Assembly (NCBI GenBank): GCA_013339765.2
Contig: CM023448.1
Coordinates: 110,945,008-111,009,007 of the forward strand
From: Haemaphysalis longicornis
Lineage: Eukaryota; Arthropoda; Arachnida; Ixodida; Ixodidae
DNA: 64,000 nucleotides
Direction: 5' to 3'
The notes under the pieces were generated by a model. It made no database searches and was not told the origin of the DNA. It saw only the letters and a list, made by a program, of their open reading frames with translations. Below, in pieces: positions 47,868 through 58,117 of this stretch; the first letter of the stretch is position 1; each line of letters begins with the position of its first letter. A program made the translations under genes and the position numbers.

Positions 47868-47985
47868 TATTATGGCGCGCCGTAGTGAGGCGCTACGAAA
47901 TATTTAGACCACATGGAAATCTTTACGTGCGCGGAAGTCTCGACATACACACGTTTTCGTTTTTCGCATTGCCCCCCCCCCCCTC
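47868..47985 (-). mobile_element. Degenerate Ruka-type SINE fragment
   Basis: GGCGCGCCGTAGTGAGGCGC, then ATCTTTACGTGCGCGGAAGT, then TTCGTTTTTCGCATTG follow the Ruka minus-strand order (compare 53270-53390). It ends in a C run. The head is missing. Confidence 0.6.
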
Positions 47986-48198
47986 CCCCAGGGGCAATTG
48001 AAGTGAAATAAAGACGTGAAAAACAACAACAGCCCGATTTCTCCGGCAGCACAACGCCTTAGCTACTTACCCACGCCGGCGGTTGAAATCAAACGAATCT
48101 CCTTGAAAAGGCAGCCTTTCGTGCAGTTTTGAGTTTGTGTATTTACGAATTCATATGGACGCGTACGCAGTGAGTCTTGCCTCCTCTGCAGTCGAAAC

Positions 48199-48361
48199 AA
48201 AAAGAGACGCTAGCCTGTCCAAGCAAAAACGTTCTTGAAGTTTCGGCTTCCATCACGGAAGCCTTGTCCACAATGAATCAATCCAGCTGCTGGAAGCTTT
48301 CGCGCTGGGAGCCTAAACGTCAAGAACGCTTTTGTTTGAACTGGTAGGCGTCTCTTTTTTG
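48199..48361. repeat. Fold-back inverted repeat, about 53-bp arms
   Basis: The left arm CAAAAAGAGACGC...CAAGCAAAAACGTTCTTG...TTTCGGCTTCC is mirrored at 48308-48361. About 43 of 53 positions pair across a 55-bp spacer. Coordinates are good to one or two bases. Confidence 0.78.
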
Positions 48362-49080
48362 TGTGGAACGTACCCTCCTGGCCATACGGGATTCCGTCAT
48401 GCTCTCGACTTTACCTCACCTGAAGATTTTAAAGCCATGTTTTTCAGCAGGGGTAGGCTTCCTCATTGCTTTAATTTTGTGCTCATATCCAGCTTAACCG
48501 GAGTAATTTTGGCGAGCTGCCAGCTTTGCGAAAAAAATACTAGCTGCGTAGTCAACTTGCTGCGTAGCCAATTTGCTTCAAGTTGCCACGCCGGATGCCT
48601 CGGCCATCAGTGTTAATCGAATAGAACTCTCGATACACACATCACATTTTACTCACCCGTCAAGTTGCTCTTAAAAATAATGGTCTCCTGTACTTGTTTG
48701 ATGTCACCAGAGACGTAAAGCATATAGGGACGTGACACCGTCTATCAAACTCCCATACCCCCCACCTGCCTTTTCTACGATCCTCAGCTTTTTGCTCAAA
48801 CGGCCTAAAGACATAGCAGAAAAAGTAATATTTTCGCACAGCAAGCAGTTACCCCGTATACGAAAAGTGCAAAATGATTTGCGGAAACCTCAGGAAATTT
48901 TTTTGTAATTCGTAGTTGAAAGTTACTGCCTGTAGAAGTATAGTTGATAGCTTCCATGTCTCGAACTTAGTAGAGCCATATCTCCTGAATTTGAAACTGC
49001 GCTCAAAGCAAGATGTGCAATTCAGTAATAACTGAAAATAATTTATAAAACACTCAAGACATCCCGAGCAATGAATACTA
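48362..49080. other. No gene recognised
   Basis: Mixed DNA. The frame at 48332-48616 is not protein-like beyond chance. Confidence 0.35.
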
Positions 49081-49404
49081 AAAGAAGTGTGATGAGCCGG
49101 TACGCGGCTCATCACCGGTGTGATGAGCCGGTAGGCTGGGGGAGCGCCTCCTGAGGAGACGCTCCCCCCTTCCGCATCGTCTACAGCGTTGTCTACACAA
49201 CTGCCCATCTCACCAACCCCTTCTCAGTCTCCCAACCCAACACTCCAAACTTGGACGGACCAGTTCCTCCGCAGGTCAGCGCTACATCAACTACGAGTGA
49301 TCGACCGCACTGAGGCGGCGGCTTTCGCTTATGGAACCCTGGACTGAGGGATCCACCCGGGACTGGCACGTAATTTTTCCTTATCTTATCAAATAAACAT
49401 TGAT
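49081..49404 (+). mobile_element. I-clade-type LINE 3' end fragment
   Basis: At 49237-49347 the frame reads LQTWTDQFLRRSALHQLRVI then DRTEAAAFAYGTLD and a stop. The W-x-x-x-L...L-x-x-x-x-RTEAA-x-x-GxLD-stop pattern is the ending seen in I-type LINEs (compare the copies at 28700 and 63640). AATAAACATTGATG follows at 49392. Upstream, two hairpins occur: GTGATGAGCC/GGCTCATCAC near 49090 and GGGGGAGCG/CGCTCCCCC at about 49138-49168. Confidence 0.65.
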
Positions 49405-49658
49405 GCCATCCCGCTACATATGGCGAGATGCTTCAGCGGTGCAGGTCTTATCGGGTGAGAATGCGATGGTTTCTTTGCTTACACCGAAACCAGAGCAAAA
49501 GAGCACATGCACGCGTTTGTCTTCACCGAAACGCAGACGTCACCAACCCCTTCAACATGGTACAGCATCGTCTGGATCGACGGCAGTAAAGGTGGTACAC
49601 AAGTTACCGGGACGGTAAGCCGCTTTACAGTTCTACAGGTAAAACATCATAGAATGTA

Positions 49659-50019
49659 CTATTATGAGCAATATGAAAGGGAACACAGGAACGCGCGGCA
49701 AACAGCCTCGAAACAGACTCGGAGTGATACGCGGATGGCGCTGTGAAAAAGAAACGGGGAAAGGAGGGCGCTCTTCCACTGACTGTTGGCACTCCCACCA
49801 CGATGGGATTTCTACAAAGCAGCAGCTTGCGTCATTTCGCTGGTAATGTGGTATAGTCCGGCAGCCGATAATACGCACGGCGGGATGGGGAACAGCTGTT
49901 AGAACAGCGTCCCCCTTCCCACTTTGTTTCCGACGGCGGCCGCTGCGTATCACTGATAGCTGGGTCTGAGGGTGTTTTTTCACGGGTTCCTGTGTTCCCT
50001 TTCATATTGCTCATAATAG
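49659..50019 (+). mobile_element. TA-flanked MITE (family M1), copy 1, 361 bp
   Basis: The terminal inverted repeats of about 36 bp start CTATTATGAGCAATATGAAA and continue GGGAACACAGGAAC, nearly identical on both ends. It is flanked by TA on each side (49657-49658, 50020-50021), as for Tc1/mariner-superfamily elements. The interior has no transposase. The interior matches 57405-57759 in inverse orientation. Confidence 0.9.
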
Positions 50020-50021
50020 TA

Positions 50022-50234
50022 CAGTCGCGCTCACTATGACCTACACCGCTCATTAGTATTCAGACGATTAAAGCGTCAAAACAATGACTACGGGCATGTA
50101 CGTTAAAGTGAGGCTTGATTCATTAGGACGTTGTGCTCCTAATGAGTACTTGGTCGTTAACCCCGGGTTCCAGACAAAGGTTGTACAAAGCGGTGAATAC
50201 TAATGAGCGGTGTAGGTCATAGTGAGCGCGACTG
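50022..50234. mobile_element. TA-flanked MITE (family M2), 213 bp
   Basis: Perfect or near-perfect 40-bp terminal inverted repeats begin CAGTCGCGCTCACTATGACC and continue TACACCGCTCATTAGTATTC. TA lies at 50020-50021 and 50235-50236. A CAGT start with a TA duplication is the Tc1/mariner pattern. It abuts the right end of the M1 copy. Non-coding. Confidence 0.92.
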
Positions 50235-50236
50235 TA

Positions 50237-51699
50237 CCTTTGTAAAAGTACTTCTGAGTGGTTTTCTCTTTTTTAAAGGAGGACGCTCCGCACTGGACAT
50301 AACCGAATTGCAAAGCGACGTGCCGGGCGGTTCAGTGCACAAAATGCAGCGTTCGGCGTTCGGCTTGCCAATTTCATCACAGAGTTTACACATTACGTGT
50401 AGTCCGTGCACATGGAGCACACAAGGTATAAATACATGCATAAAAAAAAATTCACCCCACCTCCCCGAAGGGAATCGTGAGGAAATGCGAATGCACCGGG
50501 ATCGGCCCGGCGCCGCTGCCGCTTGGTCTCGGCCTCGCGCCTCTTCACCTGAGGATCGACCGAGCGAACGGGAGAGTGGGGCGAGCGTCGAGAGGAGAAG
50601 CACCGAAGCACCGCGCCTACCCTCGCCTACACTCTCCCACACACGCGGGAGCTCCGGCGAGCTCCCGCGATGCGAGCGCCCTCACACGCCCGAGCGCGCT
50701 CCTCCTCTCCACTCACTCGCCGCTGATCCGCCCGCACCACCTGCTCCGGTTGCTAGGGGAGAGGAGGAGCGCGCGCGCTCGCGGTTGTTGCTATGGGAGA
50801 GGGGGTGAGAGCGGAGAGATAACACCTGCGGGCGCGTGGACGCCGCACGGCGCCTGACATGGCTCGACTAAGAAATGCATTCGCATTTAAAACGTAAGCA
50901 GTCTAGATGCATGATCATGCATGTTTCAAACAACGCGAAACCTTCGTGCTCGAGATGCCAGGCACAAACCACGCGGACTTTAGAGATGTCCGGTACGGTG
51001 GCCTCAGTAAGTATTTCTACTTAGCTGTACATTCATCCAGTTTTTCATGGTGCTTGGCACTACAGCTACAAGAAGGTACACTTTTTTTAAAAGATACAGC
51101 TGGGTTGTACTAAAATGCCGTCCCATTTGTCATTTAGATGTAAAAAAAAATGCGCCTTGAGAACATTCCGAAACGAAAAGCGATAAGGAAAACGTTCTTT
51201 TATTTAGCTACTTTTTTCCAAAGAAATTGAGTGGCCTAGCCATGGACCTTGACTGCGTTCCGCACTTGCTGATTGCTAACACTGCGGAGTTTTTATACCC
51301 AGATCATTTCGCTGCACCACGAGAGCGAATAAAAAAATCTGAGATATTCCTTTAGTAAAGATGGAAGCCAGCGAAGCTGTACCTATGGCGTGCTTTGCTA
51401 TAGCGACGTTTTGCTATACTGAATTTATATATTATCATTATTGGCTCGCGTCGGCATTCCAAGCGGGCATGTTGCTCTTCATCCGGAAAAGAGTCGCTGC
51501 TACTCGATGAGGAGTAACTGGAGGCAGCAAGGGCAGCGGCTGGACGTTCTCTGGCAGCGGCTTTCCGCTGTTTTCACGCCCATTCACGCTTCAGTGCGCG
51601 TCACGGCGTAAGAATAAATTCTTACACCGTGGTGCGCGCTAACGCTCCTTAAAATTCCCGCTATCTTCTTCTGAGCGAACGACACGCGTCCGTCCCATA
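50237..51699. other. No gene recognised; GC-rich block 50455-50895
   Basis: The GC-rich block is bracketed by GAAATGCGAATGCACC (about 50483) and GAAATGCATTCGCATTT (about 50873), a partial inverted repeat that may mark a decayed element. Its long overlapping frames on both strands are compositional. The rest is mixed DNA. Confidence 0.4.
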
Positions 51700-52075
51700 G
51701 CTAGTTAAAAAATTGGGCCCATCTCCCCGCGAGGGGGACTCGAGTAAATGCGTCGCATAGGGTATGGGTGTATTCCGTTAACGTTTAGTGTTTGGGGAGT
51801 TGGTGGTAGTGAATGCGTTGTATTAGCAGCTTCTTGACGTAGTTTGAATGAGTCAAGGATATAAGGCGCGTTCGTAGCCTCCCATTCTGTGTCGGCTTTG
51901 TGGCGCAGTGGGTAGAGCACCATGTACATTGCGTTCCGCCCGCAGGGTCGAGGGATCGAAACCAGGCGCCGGATAGTATTTTTTTTATATAGTGTAGGGG
52001 GAGGGGTGCGGACTACGACTACGGACGTCAACGCGGGTGACATCATGAGTTACTGAAATGCTCTGCATTTAAAAG
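51700..52075 (+). mobile_element. tRNA-headed SINE, third family, copy 2, with 5' extension
   Basis: A box TGGCGCAGTGG (about 51900) and B-box-like GGGATCGAAACC (about 51952) are followed by CCGGATAGTATTTTTTTTAT and the end TGACATCATGAGTTACTGAA. The segment from about 51830 matches the minus-strand copy at 31495-31735. The upstream part (GGGCCCATCTCCCCGCGAGG, CGTTAACGTTTAGTGTTTGG) is absent from that copy, so it may belong to another repeat. Confidence 0.75.
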
Positions 52076-52082
52076 TGCCACT

Positions 52083-52112
52083 GCTGATAACGGCGCTAGC
52101 GCCGTTATCAGC
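52083..52112. other. Perfect 30-bp palindrome
   Basis: GCTGATAACGGCGCT joins its own reverse complement with no spacer. It lies seven bases after the SINE end. Confidence 0.97.
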
Positions 52113-52312
52113 CGATTGCGCAACTTGCGAAAGAGTCATTGGTGGTGGCGAGGGAATAAAATTTGTGAAAGAGGTGTCGGCGGTAGCGAGGCGCTTTCAT
52201 CTCAGCGGAGAAGCGGTGGCGAGTAAATCGTCGCCTCCGGAAGAGAAACCCGGGATCCTAGCGACATACAGCTTCGCTGTAAAACAATTCGCGGCACCGG
52301 AAGTGTCCCCGA

Positions 52313-52347
52313 TTGCGGCACAGCCGTCGGTAGCCGCTGTGCCGCAA
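52313..52347. other. Hairpin, 12-nt arms
   Basis: TTGCGGCACAGC and GCTGTGCCGCAA are separated by an 11-nt loop. A smaller hairpin ACAGC-TTC-GCTGT is at 52267-52280. Confidence 0.85.
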
Positions 52348-52349
52348 CT

Positions 52350-53243
52350 TGCCCCGCAAACCCGAGTGGAAAAATTGGGGGCGTTATATAGTTTCGCTGC
52401 AAATGTCGTCGGAAGAGCACAGTTTCCCGCCGCTCCTCCTGCCGTGTAATCCCCTCTTCTCTCTCCTGGCGTTCATACGGATTGGGGCAACACTAAGGGC
52501 TATCGAGCGCTCATTAGTGCGCTTGTGCGTGCAGCGACTCCCTGACAGTTGTGCAGTAGTGAATTCGGTAACAAACCAGGATTAGCCACTTCACAAAATG
52601 GTTCCCGGAGCAAACCCGGGATTTCGCTCCGTGACGTCACCGCCGCTGGCACGCCAACTTAAACTGCGCTAAACTGCAATTATATGCGTACTGTATATAG
52701 CTTAGCATATTCCGGTCTTCTGGCTATACGAACACCAAGGCAACCGAAGCGTTTTGCCCTAATCACGAGTAAGTGATTGTGCTCTCTCTGTCGTCGAGCG
52801 CGGAAAGACTGCGAAAATATTTAATTTGCCCCTGAATATCCCAGGAGCGTTTCTGCGTTTTGCCATCGTCGGAAGCGGCCGACCAGATCCACGGCCGACA
52901 ATACAGCCGTTGAGCTCATGCTTAGCACAGCACTACGCTTCAACCAATACGCCACCGCGCTGAAAATTATGCATTACTGAAGCGGTTGGCAACCCGGTTC
53001 TGTCACTGGCTTGAACCGATCCCATTATGCCTGATATTACCCTTCCGGGTCATTTGGATCTTCCACCGCGTGGAAAATGCGTGCGCTTGACTATAGCCCC
53101 CCCCCCCCCCTTTTTTTTCCACAAACGGATGCGATAGGCTTAGCAAATGGCGCAAATGGTGATGTAAAATTCTGCCCTTTCTTCATGTCTTTCCGCATCC
53201 TTTGACTACCTTAACTTACTCAGTTGCAGCCCCATGCTTGGGG
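52350..53243. other. No gene recognised
   Basis: An echo of the dyad family start (AAAAATTGGGGGCG, GCAAATGTCGTCGGAAGA) lies at 52370-52420. A C run then T run is at 53098-53119. Otherwise plain. Confidence 0.4.
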
Positions 53244-53244
53244 T

Positions 53245-53442
53245 TAATTGATTGTGGGGTTTAACGTGCCGACTCAACGCAGGCGATGAGGCGCGCCGCA
53301 GTGGAATGCTCCGGATTAATTTTGACTACCTGGAGATCTTTAACGTGCGCCGAAATCTCGTACGCACGGGCGTTTTTGCTTTTCGCATTCATCGAAAAAG
53401 CGGCCTGCCGCGGCCGGGAATCGAACCCGCGACCTCGTGCTC
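53245..53442 (-). mobile_element. Ruka-type SINE, 5'-truncated, with target-site duplication
   Basis: The 3' end begins TTAATTGATTGTGGGGTTTA at the left. The body and B box (GGTTCGATTCC on the minus strand) are present and the A box is missing. GCCCCATGCTTGGGGT (53229-53244) and GCCCCATGCTTAGGGT (53443-53458) form a 16-bp duplication with one mismatch. Confidence 0.93.
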
Positions 53443-53589
53443 GCCCCATGCTTAGGGTGCGCATACAAACAATATGTGCATGAGGGGGGCTTTTCTCGAC
53501 TTTTGGAATATCGCGCCATCTTGACCGGAAGAGTTATCTAGTTTGCTCTCAATTGTGTTACACGCTTCCGGCTAACCGTTAATTCCATG

Positions 53590-53910
53590 CCAATCCATGC
53601 CAATTCATGCCAATCCATGCCACAAACAAAGCGAATTCGGCGAGTTACAGCGCCTGTCAAACGATTTGACTCTAAAATTCGGTCTGCGCTGCAGCATTGC
53701 GCAGTGCAGAACGCCGCGCTGGCGTAGTGTGAAGCGCAGCGTACAATGAACTCTTATGTCAAACCGTACGGTCGGCATCGTCATTAACCAAAATTTCATT
53801 GTCGGCGGCATGAGTTGCTCAATCAAGTGAATTGTGGTAAAGTTCAACAACACGACTCTCTTAGAGTGCAGGTCTGCTTCACCTTTGGCTAGACATCGAA
53901 TCAAATTCAT
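53590..53910 (+). repeat. Dispersed repeat, copy 2 (partner of 16455-16790)
   Basis: It shares the start CAATCCATGCCACAAACAAA, GCGAATTCGGCGAGT, CATTGCGCAGTGC and CATCGTCATTAACCAAA. The perfect hairpin of copy 1 is not preserved. CAATCCATGCC/CAATTCATGCC is repeated three times at its left edge (53590-53622). Confidence 0.6.
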
Positions 53911-54429
53911 TTCTGCCCTCGGAAAATTAGGCCAAAGGTACCGAAGACAACTATGTAAATTAATTCGCCCTCTCGCAAAAAAAGACCCCGTGCGTAACGT
54001 TTAGCGGCCATGCTCTGTTTGTGATTAGCTGCAAAGCATATGGCGTATTTAAGCCATCGGTTGTCATTGCCCCCAAAATGCGCAGAAATACATCACAATC
54101 CTTGGGCGACGCGAATTCGCCATGAATTCCCAGCAGCCACCATTTCTCACGAGCTGGCGTCTAAATTGCTTACTAGACAAGTGAATCAAAATTTGGGTCG
54201 CTTGTAAGTGAAAAGAGGCCGAGCATAAAAAGAACGTTTTATGTTTTGTCTTAAGGGTAAATACATAATAGCAGTTATTGGTTTCATGTAACCGCGCCAC
54301 GATGGGGAAGTGCGTGCCGCGCTGTTGCAAAAAGGCAATTGGCTCCCCCCGTTTGACAACTACTGGAGGCTTGTGAGTAACAGGATTGAAAATACGAGAA
54401 AAACAATTGCACAATCTCCTATGCGGCAA
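53911..54429. other. No gene recognised
   Basis: Mixed DNA; nothing recognised. Confidence 0.35.
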
Positions 54430-54840
54430 TTATCGAATCAATGCTTAGACCGCTCTGCTATACACAAAGACCCTTTACCGTCGGCTTCGCTGCTATACAC
54501 ATGCAGTCTTATACCAAACTAGGAAAGCCATTGGGGCGTTCAATAAATACCTTTATAGGACCCCGCGTTTCCCTATGCAGGGTTATACACCAAGCAACTT
54601 TAAAGTCGGCTTCACCACCACACCGAAGTGCATTGCTAACAAGGGATTTCCAGGAACAATATCAGAAGTTAGGTGCCAAAGTATGATGTCCCGAGGGCAT
54701 TCTAGTAAATACCTTCATAAGACCCAATGTATCCCCATGCAGTGACATAGTCCGAGCACTCTTAAAGTCGGCCTCAATGCTACATGTAAATGCATATACT
54801 GGGGGAGGCATTTTTAGGCGACAATATAAGTAGTCCGATA
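54430..54840. repeat. Diverged tandem repeat, about 130-150 bp unit
   Basis: The blocks TTTAAAGTCGGCTTCA-C, CCTTTATAGGACCC/CCTTCATAAGACCC, CCCTATGCAG/CCCCATGCAG and GGGGCGTTCAATAAATACC/GAGGGCATTCTAGTAAATAC recur in order. GTCGGC marks lie near 54480, 54607 and 54766. A further single echo (CTTTAAAGTCGGATGTGG) is at 56354. Non-coding. Confidence 0.75.
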
Positions 54841-56520
54841 TCGAAGTATGAAGGTGTTAGTGGATTATGTTGATAGCATCTTCATGTGGTGCGAAAGCGT
54901 CACATATCCAGCGTTATAGGCACACAAACGGGTGTCCTCGTAGAGTTCGGATAGAAACGTTTCAGCATTTATTTAAAAAAAAAAAAACAGAAAGGCGGCT
55001 TTCTGCACTACCGCTTTGATCGAATCCTAGTTTGACGAGTGAGTCAATTGGGGGCACCGGTACGCTTTTCCGTAATTGTTCAATGTGCAATTGTCCGGCG
55101 CACCCGCGTGTGCGAACAACAAGTTTTGCCGCCTCTGCGCACTCCCGCGGGTGGCGCAGGTCACCTACCGGGTGCAGCACCGGGACCGCTTCTCCGCTCG
55201 GCTACGGCGCCAACAACACCTCACAGAACCGATAGTCAGGGCATGAACGGCGTGCGGCTAGCAGCAGGTCATGAAAGCTTAAAAACTAGCACTGCAACAG
55301 CCCGCCTAATAATGTTACTAAAATCGGTAAAAAAAAAACACTGTGACGTTCAGCTGGGCACTAGTATTTCGTGATCTGCATCAATTGGTCAACATTACTC
55401 GACGCACTCGTGGTATTAGCGCTTCTTTTAGGTACAGAAAAGTGTTCGTTAGTGTTAATGTCTGGCTTATTTTTCAGACTACGAAACAGATGGTTTATTA
55501 CCTTTTTCTTGTGTGCAACGTAAGATAGTTTCATCGTCAACAGTGCGCAAGCAGAGCGTAATCCCACGAGATTTCGTCAGAGCTCTACACTCGCCGCCTT
55601 AAGTAAAACAAGAGTTCCTGGCAAAATTCACGAGAACAGGGCCCTTGATAACAGATCAACGTAAGTTAAGAAGACATACAGCTATCAGGTCGCGTTTCCT
55701 TCCTCCTTTGGGGTCGGCGCAGCTCGGAAACCCTCCGCCAGAGGAGCCTCGCGCGTCTTGTCCAACTGGTTACCGAGACGACAGACTGATCGAGATCCGG
55801 CGCTCGTCGGCGTCCAGCACGGCTTGTTAAGGGCTGAGCGCTGTCACGCGTGTCTACTGGCCAGATGTCGACAGCTCGGGGAGGAACATCTCTCGTTGCG
55901 CCGGCCACCGCGCAGTGAATCCGTGGGGTACATATCATGAAACAAGTCGCGCTCGAGTTGCAGTCGGCATCTTTGAAGAGTGCATCACTGCACTGAGTTT
56001 GCAGAAGAAAAAAGAACCACCACCATAATTATTCGTTACAAGCAGCGCCTCATTAGACATACTCAGACTCAAATTACACATCCAATTCTTTCCCCTCACC
56101 GGAAGCCTCGTATCGCTCCGACGTGCCTGCGCTCCCGTTGCGGGGCAGCAGCACCCTCCGCTCTCCGAATCGCCGGACACACGATAAGTTGCTTCCTCCC
56201 GTAGACAACCGAACCAGCCAACTACATGAAGCATTTCCGTGCTCTCGCAATACTGAGCGGTTAGTAGTCGGAGCAGCAGCGTAAAATGAAGTGAGCGGGA
56301 ACGGGAATCGCCGGTCAAGTGCGTAAGGGGCCACTCAGCTATACACCCAGGCTCTTTAAAGTCGGATGTGGTACTTGGGAGACACTTTGCCAGAAGCAAT
56401 ATATATATTTATATAGACAGAAATAAGAGTTGGCAGTCAAAAAAGCCTCGGAAAGCACAGGGGAGAGTGCAGTAGGTCATTGAACTAGATGAAGGAATTT
56501 GGAAAGACAGAAACAAAGTG
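54841..56520. other. No gene recognised
   Basis: Mixed DNA with an A run at 54975. No protein-like frame. Confidence 0.4.
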
Positions 56521-56524
56521 GAGA

Positions 56525-56700
56525 GAAAATGCCAACCGGGTGGGATCCGGACCCACGACCTCCAGAATACGCGTCTGGTGCGATGACCACTGCGCTACCG
56601 GCGGGGCTATTTGCCCCTCCACTTTCTGGGGTACTTATGTTAAGGTATATATTTTGTTTCCTGCGCTTGGGGGTGGTAGCCAGCGCCACTCGGACTACTC
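56525..56700 (-). mobile_element. tRNA-Thr-like SINE or tRNA pseudogene
   Basis: The minus strand near 56610-56525 reads GCCGGTAGCGCAGTGGTCAT, then CCAGACGCGTATTCTGG, then GTGGGTCCGGATCCCAC. It forms a recognisable anticodon arm with a 7-nt loop whose central bases are CGT, and a T-arm. A-box TAGCGCAGTGG fits. Position 33 is G instead of U, and the T-loop is off-consensus, so a functional tRNA is unlikely. Sequence 56620-56700 may be the SINE's upstream neighbour. Confidence 0.5.
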
Positions 56701-56933
56701 GGCGTTAAGGGGGCCTTCTTTTTAACACCCGGGCCGTGACTCGAGTGTCCACGACATGTCGAGAGCGGTTGACAAGCGTTGAACCCTCTTAAGCTCCCTA
56801 TGGTACCAAGACTCCCAGAACATACACACATACATACATACATACGGCATACACACATACATACATACACACGTACATACATACAGGCATACATGCATAC
56901 ACACATACATACACCAATACGTACATACACACG

Positions 56934-57172
56934 TTGATTGATTGTAGGGTTTAACGCGCCGACGCAACGCAGGCGATGAGGCGCGCCGTAGTGGAGGGAT
57001 CCGGATTAATTTTGACCCCCTGGGAATCTTTAACGTGCGCCGAAATCTCGTACACACGGGCGCTTTAGCTTGTCGCCTCCATCAGAAAAGCGGCCGCCGT
57101 GGTCGGGAATCGAGCCCGCGACCTCGTGCTCAGCAGCGTAACGCCTTAGCCACTGAGGCACCGCGGCGGGTC
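56934..57172 (-). mobile_element. Full-length Ruka-type SINE with target-site duplication
   Basis: This is the best copy in the window, 239 bp. The minus-strand head CCGCGGTGCCTCAGTGGCTA carries an A-box-like block, and GGCTCGATTCC is the B box. The anticodon-arm region has a CTGCTGA loop (GCT, serine-like). The body ends GGGTTTAACGCGCCGACGCA on the plus strand beside ATTGATTG. CGTACATACACACG at 56920-56933 and 57173-57186 is an exact 14-bp duplication of the microsatellite target. Confidence 0.95.
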
Positions 57173-57404
57173 CGTACATACACACGTACATACACACGCA
57201 AATACACACATACATACGTACATACGTACATACCCACATATATACATACGCACATATACATACATACACACATACATACATACATACATACATACATACA
57301 TACATACATACATACATACATACATACATACATACATACATACATACATCATACATAATACATACACACATACATACACACGTAAATACACACATACATA
57401 CGTA

Positions 57405-57759
57405 CTATTATGAGCAATATGAAAGGGAACACCGGAACGCGTAGAAAACACCCTCAGACCCAGCGATGAGTGATATACAGCGGCTTCCGTCGGAAACAGT
57501 GGAAAGGGGGACGCTATTCTAACAACTGTTCCCATTCCCGCTGTGCGTCTTATCGGCTGTAGAACGATACCATATTATCTGCGAAATGACGTCAGCCGCT
57601 GCTTTGTAGAAATGCAGCGTTGTGGAAGTGCCAACAGATAGTTGAACAGCACCCTCCTTTCCCCCTTTTTTTTCAAAGCGCCATCCGCGTATCGCTCCGA
57701 GTCTGCTTCGAGGCTGTTTGCCACGCGTTCTGTGTTACCTTTCATATTGCTCACAATAG
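57405..57759 (-). mobile_element. TA-flanked MITE (family M1), copy 2, 355 bp
   Basis: It is inverse to copy 1. The TIR starts CTATTATGAGCAATATGAAA. TA lies on both sides (57403-57404, 57760-57761). Interior blocks such as GGCAAACAGCCTCGAA, GATACGCGGATGGCGCT and TTTCTACAAAGCAGC match copy 1 in reverse complement. Confidence 0.92.
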
Positions 57760-58117
57760 TACGTATATACATATGTACACACATACACACACACGTACGT
57801 ACGTACATACATACGTACACACATACATACATACCTGCATACATACATACATACATACATACATACATACATACATACATACATACATACATACATACAT
57901 ACATACATACATACATCACATACATACATGTACATACATGCATGCATGCGTACGCACATGCATGCACACATACATACGTACAAACATACACCATACTACA
58001 TACATACATACATACATACATACATACATACATACATACATACATACATACATACATACATACATACATACATACATACATCATACATACACATACAAAC
58101 ATACATACGCACGTACA

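Larger units (their letters stand above)
56821..58117. repeat. (ACAT)n tetranucleotide island, 1.3 kb with insertions
   Basis: ACAT units, often varied to ACAC or ACGT, fill 56821-56933, 57173-57402 and 57762-58117. A SINE and a MITE interrupt them. Long Tyr-Ile-His-Thr and Tyr-Val-Cys-Met frames across the island are not genes. Confidence 0.96.

Noticed and set aside
50203..50857. Long overlapping frames in the GC-rich block on both strands
   Set aside because: Arg/Ser/Pro-rich compositional artefacts. No domain, and three frames are open at once because stop codons are rare in GC-rich DNA.
51890..51970. Possible functional tRNA gene
   Set aside because: A and B boxes are present, but the acceptor and D stems do not close and the element continues into a SINE body with a second copy at 31.5 kb.
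52075..52449. Plus-strand 124-codon Ala/Pro/Val-rich frame
   Set aside because: It spans a palindrome, hairpins and a repeat echo; its composition follows these structures.
56525..56615. Possible functional tRNA-Thr(CGT)
   Set aside because: Anticodon arm is good, but U33 and parts of the T-loop are wrong; more likely a SINE head or pseudogene.
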